A DNA stretch of 5,059 bases from Comamonas sp. (GTDB lineage: Bacteria; Pseudomonadota; Gammaproteobacteria; Burkholderiales; Burkholderiaceae_C), in NCBI GenBank assembly GCA_019236485.1, contig JAFAIY010000103.1, forward strand, positions 1-5,059. Direction: 5' to 3'. The translations under genes were made by a program, and so were the position numbers. Within the stretch, counting starts at the first letter, position 1. Each line of letters starts with the position of its first letter. Shown here piece by piece: positions 1-4,865 of this stretch. A model generated the notes under the pieces. It did not search any database, was not told where the DNA came from, and saw nothing but the letters and a program-made list of their open reading frames with translations.

Positions 1-147
1 GTCATCTCCACGATTGCCGACCGCATCACGGTGCTGCAGCGCGGCGCGGTGCTGGCCGAGGGCGGCTACGAGGAGGTGTCGCGCAATCCCCAGGTCATGG
101 AAGCCTATATGGGCACGACCGAAGGCCAGTTGCAGGGGGCGCATTGA
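1..147 (+). CDS. livG: LivG-like ABC transporter ATP-binding protein, C-terminal fragment
   Basis: This is the last 48 residues of a gene that starts before the window; frame 1 is open from the first base to TGA at 145-147. The fragment reads from just after the expected H-loop region and contains ADRITVLQRGAVLAEG, the conserved post-switch strand and 'D-R-I-x-V-L-x-x-G' segment of Liv-family ATPases. It is followed by an E-E-V-x-x-N-P-x-V-x-x-A-Y-M-G tail typical of LivG. Walker A, signature and Walker B motifs lie upstream and cannot be checked. In the family this subunit pairs with LivF to power a HAAT importer, and the downstream livF, binding-protein and permease genes fit that role. The stop codon overlaps an ATG (TGATG) opening a 35-codon ORF through the repeat-like element that follows. 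The assignment to LivG rather than a second LivF rests on the C-terminal pattern and gene order. Confidence 0.85.
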   Translation, partial: VISTIADRITVLQRGAVLAEGGYEEVSRNPQVMEAYMGTTEGQLQGAH

Positions 148-153
148 TGGACT

Positions 154-235
154 ACCCCCTGTGCCGCTGCGCGGCTTCCCCCAAGGGGGACGGCAGCCTC
201 GCTGCGGGGCTGCCCTTGCTCGCTGCCCCTGTGCG
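154..235. repeat. Structured GC-rich intergenic element (Comamonadaceae-type palindromic repeat)
   Basis: The 128-base gap between livG and livF holds three nested or adjacent dyads. CCCCCT at 155-160 pairs with AGGGGG at 184-189. Inside that, GCCGC (163-167) pairs with GCGGC (171-175) around a TGC loop. GGCAGCC (192-198) then pairs perfectly with GGCTGCC (208-214). The CCCCC-AA-GGGGG core at 178-189 is also self-complementary. The pattern (C-tract, small GC hairpin, CCCCCAAGGGGG, then a second hairpin) matches, from memory, an abundant intergenic element of Comamonadaceae genomes. Only one copy is in the window, so repeat status is recalled, not shown. As RNA it could act as a processing or stabilising structure between two operon genes. 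It has no U-tract and is not a canonical terminator. Confidence 0.6.
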
Positions 236-275
236 GGCTGTGCGTTTTGAGTGATATGCCTTGGACAGACGAACA

Positions 276-995
276 ATGAATAAAACAAGCACTCCGGCGC
301 TGGAGATCAAGGGGCTGAACGCCTGGTATGGCGAATCCCATGTGTTGCACGGCATGGACCTGGTGGTCCAGCCCGGCGAGGTGGTCACGCTGCTGGGCCG
401 CAATGGCGCGGGGCGCACCTCCACGCTGCGCGCCGTCATGGGGCTCACGGGCGCGCGCAAGGGATCGATCAAGATCAACGGTGTCGAAACCGTCCATCTG
501 CCCACGCACAAGATCGCCCACCTGGGCGTCGGCTATTGCCCCGAGGAGCGCGGCATTTTCTCGAGTCTGTCCTGCGAGGAAAACCTGATGCTGCCGCCGC
601 CGCTCAAGACCGGCGAGGCTGGCATGAGCATCGCCGAGATCTACGAGATGTTCCCCAATCTCTACGAGCGTCGCCAGAGCCAGGGCACGCGGCTGTCGGG
701 CGGCGAGCAGCAGATGCTGGCCGTGGCCCGCATTCTGCGCACCGGGGCGCGGCTGCTGCTGCTCGACGAGATTTCCGAGGGCCTGGCGCCCGTGATCGTG
801 CAGGCGCTGGCGCGCATGATCACCACGCTGCGCGCCAAGGGCTATACGGTGGTCATGGTGGAGCAGAACTTCCGTTTTGCGGCGCCGCTGGCCGACCGCT
901 TCTATGTGGTCGAGCACGGCCATGTGGTGGAGCGCTTCGGCTCTGCCGAGCTGGACGCCAAGATGCCCGTGCTCAACGAATTGCTGGGCGTCTGA
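276..995 (+). CDS. livF: LivF-like ABC transporter ATP-binding protein with Walker A Lys-to-Arg change
   Basis: This 239-residue cytoplasmic ATPase has the usual LivF length. Visible motifs are the A-loop aromatic Tyr18, Walker A GRNGAGRT (41-48), the Y-C-P-E-E-R-G-I-F segment (87-95), the ABC signature LSGGEQQ (140-146), Walker B LLLLD (160-164) with catalytic Glu165, D-loop EGLAP (168-172), and the VEQN switch (195-198). Gln at the switch instead of His is normal for LivF. The invariant Walker A lysine is Arg47 (CGC at 414-416), and the residue after the catalytic Glu is Ile rather than the common Pro. All other motifs are intact, so the protein looks functional. I chose ATG 276 over the in-frame TTG at 261: it is a standard codon and gives the usual short N-terminus. 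There is only a weak GGA 10 bases upstream. The protein should pair with the upstream LivG and drive the LivH/LivM channel. Confidence 0.93.
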   Translation: MNKTSTPALEIKGLNAWYGESHVLHGMDLVVQPGEVVTLLGRNGAGRTSTLRAVMGLTGARKGSIKINGVETVHLPTHKIAHLGVGYCPEERGIFSSLSCEENLMLPPPLKTGEAGMSIAEIYEMFPNLYERRQSQGTRLSGGEQQMLAVARILRTGARLLLLDEISEGLAPVIVQALARMITTLRAKGYTVVMVEQNFRFAAPLADRFYVVEHGHVVERFGSAELDAKMPVLNELLGV

Positions 996-1038
996 GCCAG
1001 CAGCCTAGATTTTTTCTTCAAGACCAAGAACCCCAACC

Positions 1039-1044
1039 AGGAGA
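1039..1044 (+). promoter_or_regulatory. Ribosome binding site for the substrate-binding protein
   Basis: AGGAGA lies 5 bases before ATG 1050 but only 2 bases before the in-frame GTG at 1047. The spacing therefore favours ATG 1050 as the start. It is the best Shine-Dalgarno match in the operon, which fits the need for binding protein in excess over the membrane subunits. Confidence 0.75.
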
Positions 1045-1049
1045 CAGTG

Positions 1050-2246
1050 ATGAAAGCAAAACTGAGTGTTCTCGCGTGCATGCTGGCCGCAGCAGGCCTG
1101 GCCAGCCCTCTGGCCCAGGCCCAGGAAAAAGTGAAGATCGGTTTTGTCACCGATATGTCCAGTCTCTATGCCGACGTGGAAGGCAAGAACGCCGTGATCG
1201 CGATGCAGATGGCGATCGACGACTTCGGCGGCAAGGTGCTGGGCCAGCCCATCGAGCTGCTGAGCGCCGACCACCAGAACAAGGCCGACATCGCGGCCAG
1301 CAAGGCGCGCGAATGGGTGGACACCCAGGGCGTGACCATGCTCTTCGGCGGCACCAACTCCGGAACGGCCCTGGCCATGGCCAAGGTGGCCCAGGAAAAG
1401 AAGCGCGTGTTCTTCGACAGCGGCGCGGGCTCCTCGGCACTGACCAACGAGCAGTGCAGCCCCTATACCGTGCACTATGCCTATGACACCGTGGCCCTGG
1501 CCAAGGGCACGGGCAGCGCCGTGGTGGGCCGCGGCGGCAAGACCTGGTTCTTTCTGACGGCAGACTACGCTTTCGGCCACTCGCTGGAGAACGATACCGC
1601 GGCCGTGGTCAAGGCCAGCGGCGGCCAGGTGCTGGGCTCGGTCAAGCACCCGCTCAACGCCACGGACTTCTCCTCCTTCCTGCTGCAGGCGCAGAACTCC
1701 AAGGCCCAGGTGCTGGGCCTGGCCAATGCGGGCGGCGACTTCATCAACAGCGTCAAGGCAGCGCGCGAGTTCGGCATCAACAAGACCATGAAGACCGCCG
1801 GTCTGCTGGTGTTCCTGTCCGACATCCACAGCCTGGGCCTGAAGAACACCGCGGGCCTGCTGCACACCGTGAGCTGGTACTGGGACATGAATGACGAGTC
1901 GCGCAAGTTCGCGAGCAAGTTCATGGCCAAGACCAAGCGCATGCCCACCGACATCCATGCGGCCGACTACTCGGCGGTGATGAACTATCTGAAGGCCGTG
2001 GAAGCCGTCAAGAGCACCGATGCCGACAAGGTCATGGCCTACCTCAAGAGCCACCCCCTCAACGACTTCTACGGCAAGGGCGTGATCCGCCCCGACGGCC
2101 GCTATGCGCACGATATGTATCTGGTGGAGGTGAAGAGCCCTTCCGAGTCCCAGAAGCCCTGGGACTATCTGAAGGTTCTGCAGACCCTGCCCGCCGATAC
2201 GGTCTGGACCACCAAGGCCGAAAGCAAGTGCGCGCTCTGGAAATAA
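1050..2246 (+). CDS. Periplasmic substrate-binding protein of HAAT-family ABC transporter (Peripla_BP_6 type)
   Basis: The 398-residue precursor has a clear Sec signal peptide: Lys2 and Lys4, a hydrophobic core at about 5-18, and an A-Q-A|Q-E cleavage site after Ala24. No lipobox Cys is placed for lipidation (Cys10 lies inside the core), so a soluble periplasmic protein is expected. The mature part starts V-K-I-G-F-V-T-D-M and continues with FGG-TNSGTALA and a C-S-P-Y-T-V-H-Y-A-Y-D-T-x-A-L-A block, all typical of type I LivJ/LivK-like binding proteins. After removal of the signal only Cys136 and Cys394 remain; a disulfide tying the C-terminus to the core is plausible but inferred. It sits between livF and livH, with 54 bases before and 51 after. 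The ligand is not deducible; family members bind branched-chain amino acids, amides, urea or aromatic acids. ATG 1050 is chosen over GTG 1047 from the ribosome-site spacing. Confidence 0.93.
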   Translation: MKAKLSVLACMLAAAGLASPLAQAQEKVKIGFVTDMSSLYADVEGKNAVIAMQMAIDDFGGKVLGQPIELLSADHQNKADIAASKAREWVDTQGVTMLFGGTNSGTALAMAKVAQEKKRVFFDSGAGSSALTNEQCSPYTVHYAYDTVALAKGTGSAVVGRGGKTWFFLTADYAFGHSLENDTAAVVKASGGQVLGSVKHPLNATDFSSFLLQAQNSKAQVLGLANAGGDFINSVKAAREFGINKTMKTAGLLVFLSDIHSLGLKNTAGLLHTVSWYWDMNDESRKFASKFMAKTKRMPTDIHAADYSAVMNYLKAVEAVKSTDADKVMAYLKSHPLNDFYGKGVIRPDGRYAHDMYLVEVKSPSESQKPWDYLKVLQTLPADTVWTTKAESKCALWK

Positions 2247-2297
2247 GCGCTCGGCCCACGGTCTGATGCACACCCCACACCCACCAGCGTATCTCTC

Positions 2298-3182
2298 ATG
2301 GAAATCTTCGGTGTTTCATTGCCCGGCCTGATGAGCCAGCTCCTTCTGGGGCTGGTCAACGGTTCGTTCTACGCAATTCTGAGTCTGGGCCTGGCCGTGA
2401 TCTTCGGCCTGCTCAATGTCATCAACTTTGCGCATGGCGCACTGTTCATGCTGGGTGCGATGTGCACCTGGATGGCCATGAGCTATTTCGGCATCAACTA
2501 CTGGGTGATGCTGATTCTGTCGCCGGTGCTGGTGGGGATTCTGGGGGTGCTGATAGAGCGCTTTCTGCTGCGCTGGATCTACAAGCTCGACCATCTCTAC
2601 GGCCTGCTGCTGACGCTGGGGCTGTCGCTGCTGATCGAGGGCGTGTTCCGCTCCATCTACGGCGTCTCGGGCCTGGGCTACGACACGCCCGAGCTGCTCG
2701 AAGGCGCCACCAATCTGGGCTTCATGATCCTGCCCAATTACCGCGCCTGGGTGGTGCTGGCCTCGGTGGCGGTCTGCATCGCCACCTGGTTCGTGATCGA
2801 GAAGACCCGCATCGGCGCCTATCTGCGCGCCGGCACCGAGAACCCGCGCCTGGTCGAGGCCTTCGGCGTCAACGTGCCGGTGATGATCACGCTCACCTAT
2901 GCGTTCGGCGCGGCGCTGGCCGCCTTCGCCGGCGTGCTGGCCGCACCTGTGTATCAGGTCACGCCGCTGATGGGGCAGAACCTCATCATCGTGGTGTTCG
3001 CCGTGGTGGTGATCGGCGGCATGGGCTCCATCATGGGCTCCATCCTCACCGGCCTGGCGCTCGGAGTGATAGAAGGCCTGACCAAGGTGTTCTGGCCCGA
3101 AGCCTCGTCCACGGTCGTGTTCTTCATCATGGTCATTGTTTTGCTGATTCGCCCCGCTGGCCTGTTCGGTAAAGAAAAATAA
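2298..3182 (+). CDS. livH: LivH-like inner-membrane permease subunit
   Basis: This 294-residue, very hydrophobic protein matches LivH in length and layout. The N-terminal block LLLGLVNGSFYAILSLGLAV (15-34) followed by I-F-G-L-L-N-V-I-N-F-A-H-G-A (35-48) is the LivH hallmark. About eight membrane segments are suggested, at roughly 13-35, 47-62, 68-90, 100-117, 150-167, 196-219, 228-256 and 272-290. The cytoplasmic loop at about 168-195, with N-P-R-L-V-E-A-F-G, occupies the EAA-like coupling position that contacts the ATPases. G-G-M-G-S (240-244) and the terminal R-P-A-G-L-F-G (285-291) are family-conserved. With LivM it forms the transport channel. No convincing Shine-Dalgarno precedes ATG 2298, so translation may be weak or depend on upstream translation. 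The start is kept because the M-E-I-F-G-V-S-L-P leader is usual in this family. The next gene begins 11 bases downstream. Confidence 0.94.
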   Translation: MEIFGVSLPGLMSQLLLGLVNGSFYAILSLGLAVIFGLLNVINFAHGALFMLGAMCTWMAMSYFGINYWVMLILSPVLVGILGVLIERFLLRWIYKLDHLYGLLLTLGLSLLIEGVFRSIYGVSGLGYDTPELLEGATNLGFMILPNYRAWVVLASVAVCIATWFVIEKTRIGAYLRAGTENPRLVEAFGVNVPVMITLTYAFGAALAAFAGVLAAPVYQVTPLMGQNLIIVVFAVVVIGGMGSIMGSILTGLALGVIEGLTKVFWPEASSTVVFFIMVIVLLIRPAGLFGKEK

Positions 3183-3183
3183 G

Positions 3184-3188
3184 AGGGG
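3184..3188 (+). promoter_or_regulatory. Ribosome binding site for livM
   Basis: AGGGG lies 5 bases before ATG 3194 and directly after the livH stop (TAA, 3180-3182). The arrangement suggests reinitiation or coupled translation of the two permease subunits. Confidence 0.6.
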
Positions 3189-3193
3189 CAGAC

Positions 3194-4186
3194 ATGAAAT
3201 CCCAAACGCTTGTTCAACGCATTGCGCCCCTGGGCTACGGCCTGCTGCTGCTGGGGCTGGTCGCCGCACCTTTTCTGGGCGCCTATCCGGTGTTCGTGAT
3301 GAAGCTCATGTGCTTCGCGCTGTTCGCCTCGGCCTTCAATCTGCTGCTGGGCTATACGGGCCTGCTGTCCTTCGGGCATGCGGCTTTTCTGGGCGGCGCG
3401 GCCTATGTGGCCGGCTATACCGTCAAGGCCTGGGGCTTCACGCCCGAGATTGGCATGTTGCTGGGCACGCTGGTCGGTGCGCTGCTGGGCCTGGTCTTTG
3501 GCTGGCTGGCCATCCGCCGCCAGGGGATCTACTTCTCCATGATCACGCTGGCGCTGGCGCAGATGCTGTTCTTCGGCGCGCTGCAAGCCCCGTTCACGGG
3601 CGGCGAGGACGGTCTGCAGGGCGTGCCGCGCGGCAAGCTGTTCGGCGTCATCGACCTGAGCAGCGACCTGGTCATGTACTACGTGGCCCTGGCCGTCGTG
3701 GCGCTGGCTTTTCTGCTCATTGTGCGCACCATCCATTCGCCGTTCGGCCAGGTGCTCAAGGCCATCAAGGAAAACGAGCCGCGCGCCATCTCGCTGGGCT
3801 ATGACGTCAACCGCTTTAAGCTGCTGGCCTTTGTGATCTCGGCGGCCCTGACCGGTCTCGCGGGCTCGCTGAAGACCGTGGTCCTGGGCTTCGCTACCCT
3901 GTCCGATGTGCACTGGACCACCTCGGGCCATGTGATTCTGATGACGCTGATGGGCGGCCTGGGCACGCTGTCCGGTCCCATCGTGGGCTCTGCCGTGGTG
4001 GTGGCGCTGGAGAACAAGATCGGCGACTTCGGCAGCTTCCTGGCGCGCACCACGGGCCTGGACTGGTTCTCCACGCTGGGCGAGTCGGTCACCATAGTCA
4101 CGGGTCTGATCTTTGTGCTGTGCGTGCTGCTGTTCCGCAAGGGCATCATGGGCGAGCTGATCGCCTGGCTGCAGCGCCGCAAGTGA
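3194..4186 (+). CDS. livM: LivM-like inner-membrane permease subunit
   Basis: This 330-residue polytopic membrane protein has LivM-family length and motifs. A first hydrophobic segment (about 14-30) is followed by F-N-L-L-L-G-Y-T (48-55) and GLLSFGHAAFLG (56-67), the LivM signature. Next come a G-I-Y-F-x-M-I-T-L-A-L-A-Q-M segment and a T-G-G-x-D-G-L-x-G motif, where the substrate path is expected in this family. The cytoplasmic coupling loop at 178-209 (starting R-T-I-H-S-P-F-G and containing A-I-K-E-N-E-P-R-A) should contact the ATPases. Further membrane segments and the G-G-L-G-T-L-S-G-P-I-V-G block are also standard. The protein partners with LivH, 11 bases upstream. It is the last gene of the operon: an intrinsic terminator begins 20 bases after the stop. 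No truncation or frameshift is visible. Confidence 0.94.
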   Translation: MKSQTLVQRIAPLGYGLLLLGLVAAPFLGAYPVFVMKLMCFALFASAFNLLLGYTGLLSFGHAAFLGGAAYVAGYTVKAWGFTPEIGMLLGTLVGALLGLVFGWLAIRRQGIYFSMITLALAQMLFFGALQAPFTGGEDGLQGVPRGKLFGVIDLSSDLVMYYVALAVVALAFLLIVRTIHSPFGQVLKAIKENEPRAISLGYDVNRFKLLAFVISAALTGLAGSLKTVVLGFATLSDVHWTTSGHVILMTLMGGLGTLSGPIVGSAVVVALENKIGDFGSFLARTTGLDWFSTLGESVTIVTGLIFVLCVLLFRKGIMGELIAWLQRRK

Positions 4187-4206
4187 AACCCTTGGCCGGA
4201 TGACAG

Positions 4207-4231
4207 AGGGCTGCAGCTTGCAGCCCTTTTT
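4207..4231 (+). terminator. Rho-independent terminator of the liv operon
   Basis: GGGCTGCA (4208-4215) pairs perfectly with TGCAGCCC (4219-4226) around a GCT loop, followed at once by five T residues (4227-4231). A7-T extension at 4207/4227 is possible. The position 20 bases after the livM stop marks the end of the transport operon and separates it from the metal-related genes downstream. Confidence 0.9.
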
Positions 4232-4237
4232 GTCTGT

Positions 4238-4258
4238 ACGGCGCCGGCGCTGCGCCGT
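4238..4258. other. Perfect 7-bp dyad between the terminator and the DUF2946 gene
   Basis: ACGGCGC (4238-4244) is the exact reverse complement of GCGCCGT (4252-4258), with a 7-base spacer. No T-tract follows on either strand, so it is not a terminator. It lies upstream of the putative promoter of the small metal-associated gene and could be a regulator binding site, or simply a GC-rich chance hairpin. Confidence 0.35.
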
Positions 4259-4276
4259 CGAGCCGCTGTGGGCCGG

Positions 4277-4317
4277 CGAGCGTATACACTTTGCAACTTC
4301 TATGCTCGAGCGTGTAC
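4277..4317 (+). promoter_or_regulatory. Possible promoter and operator region of the DUF2946 gene
   Basis: TATACA at 4283-4288 is the best -10-like hexamer before ATG 4302, but no matching -35 is visible 16-18 bases upstream. The hexamer overlaps the first of two near-identical 11-mers: CGAGCGTATAC (4277-4287) and CGAGCGTGTAC (4307-4317), exactly 30 bases apart, one mismatch. An activator or repressor bound here would cover both the -10 element and the start codon. The promoter call is weak, while the direct repeat itself is plainly visible. Confidence 0.3.
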
Positions 4318-4694
4318 GTCGGAACAGATCTTTCGCCGCCCTGGTCACGGCGGTGTTTGCGCTGCTGCTGTTGACGGCGGCCCTGTCCGGCGTGCGCGTG
4401 CGTACCGGCCTGGGCATTGAGGCCGCATGGGCCGATGTGTGCTCGACCAGCCATGCGGCGGGGGAGCCGGCCTCGTGGCCGGGCGCTCCCGATGAGGACA
4501 TGGGCCATGGCGCCCACAGCCCGGACTGCGTGCTGTGTATCGCTCTGGCCCCTCCAGAGTCCTTGAAGGCCGATATCCATAGGCCGCCCGTTCCGGCATT
4601 CCATCAGAAGTGGCGCAGCCTGCCAGCGCTGCTCGCCATGCTGGATGTCGCCGCACCGCTTCCTGCACGCGGTCCTCCCGGCGCAGCCGCGTAA
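4302..4694 (+). CDS. DUF2946-type small His/Cys-motif protein, probably copper-associated
   Basis: This is a 130-residue protein. A basic N-terminus (R4, R6, R7, R9) and a hydrophobic stretch at about 11-28 indicate a membrane anchor or uncleaved signal. The centre has A-W-A-D-V-C (42-47) and M-G-H-G-A-H (67-72) followed by D-C-V-L-C (75-79), giving a possible metal-binding set of His69, His72, Cys76 and Cys79. The C-terminus ends in an R-G-P-P motif. This layout (N-terminal hydrophobic segment, H-x-x-H plus C-x-x-C, terminal R-x-P-P) is that of DUF2946 proteins, often found beside OprC-like copper receptors. No biochemical role is established to my knowledge. An upstream in-frame ATG at 4200 is rejected because it would translate the terminator hairpin. 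ATG 4302 directly precedes the hydrophobic segment but has no Shine-Dalgarno. The family call rests on pattern memory, not a profile search. Confidence 0.75.
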   Translation: MLERVRRNRSFAALVTAVFALLLLTAALSGVRVRTGLGIEAAWADVCSTSHAAGEPASWPGAPDEDMGHGAHSPDCVLCIALAPPESLKADIHRPPVPAFHQKWRSLPALLAMLDVAAPLPARGPPGAAA

Positions 4695-4744
4695 ACCGCC
4701 TGCCTTCGCGCGGCGGATTTGCGCGTCTCTATTCCCTGTTCCAG

Positions 4745-4794
4745 CGCCAAGGCCTGCACGGCTTTGGGCTGCGCCATTCAATTCGCCAAGGCCT
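4745..4794 (+). repeat. Perfect 11-bp direct repeat upstream of the TonB receptor
   Basis: CGCCAAGGCCT occurs at 4745-4755 and again at 4784-4794, 39 bases apart. GCCTGCACG, which overlaps the end of the first copy (4752-4760), recurs at 4818-4826. These lie in the 171-base gap between the DUF2946 gene and the receptor gene. They could be operator sites or a small duplication. I see no gene in this gap and no convincing sigma-70 promoter. Confidence 0.5.
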
Positions 4795-4811
4795 TCCCAC
4801 TGGGAAAGCCT
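4789..4811. other. Imperfect inverted repeat, candidate operator or leader hairpin
   Basis: AGGCCTTCCC (4789-4798) pairs with GGGAAAGCCT (4802-4811) around ACT, with one mismatch (C4793/A4807). It lies 55 bases before the receptor start codon. No T-tract follows, so it is not a classical terminator. The TTCC...GGAA halves recall copper-responsive MerR-family (CueR) operators, but the spacer is 5 bases rather than the 7 of the E. coli copA operator, and flanking -35/-10 hexamers are not evident. Confidence 0.4.
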
Positions 4812-4855
4812 GTGGCCGCCTGCACGCCTGTCTGTGATCGAGCTGCGTGCGGGCC

Positions 4856-4860
4856 GAGGA
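4856..4860 (+). promoter_or_regulatory. Ribosome binding site for the TonB-dependent receptor
   Basis: GAGGA lies 5 bases before ATG 4866 and supports that start. A second in-frame ATG at 4899 has AAAGG at 4888-4892 and could serve as an alternative giving a shorter signal peptide. Confidence 0.65.
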
Positions 4861-4865
4861 CTCTC

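Noticed and set aside
982..1016. Possible attenuator or terminator between livF and the binding-protein gene
   Set aside because: GCTGG/CCAGC can pair near the livF stop, but the stem is short with a bulge option, and the T-run at 1010-1015 begins about eight bases after the stem. An internal promoter using TAGATT (1006-1011) is equally weak.
536..1486. Plus-strand open frame of 316 codons across livF and the binding-protein gene
   Set aside because: It runs out of frame through two well-supported genes and is Arg/Gly/Ala-rich with no domain signal.
1005..2273. Minus-strand open frame of 422 codons opposite the binding-protein gene
   Set aside because: It is a composition-driven shadow of a confidently assigned gene, with no motifs or ribosome site supporting it.
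4200..4301. Extended start of the DUF2946 gene at ATG 4200
   Set aside because: The extra 34 codons would cover the operon terminator hairpin and a GC dyad and add a non-conserved-looking Arg/Cys-rich stretch before the hydrophobic N-terminus.
2954..4501. Long minus-strand open frame of 515 codons
   Set aside because: It lies antisense to livH, livM and DUF2946 and is rich in Gln, His, Arg and Ala, as expected from the complement of GC-rich coding sequence. It crosses the terminator and has no recognisable domain.
4696..4720. Terminator after the DUF2946 gene
   Set aside because: CCGCC (4696-4700) can pair with GGCGG (4712-4716), but only three T residues follow and the loop is large, so I cannot support it as a terminator.
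4695..4865. Cobalamin riboswitch upstream of the TonB-dependent receptor
   Set aside because: CACTGGGAA and CTGTGA fragments recall the riboswitch, but they occur in the wrong order, and no B12 box (AGCCAGGAGACCTGCC-like) precedes the gene.
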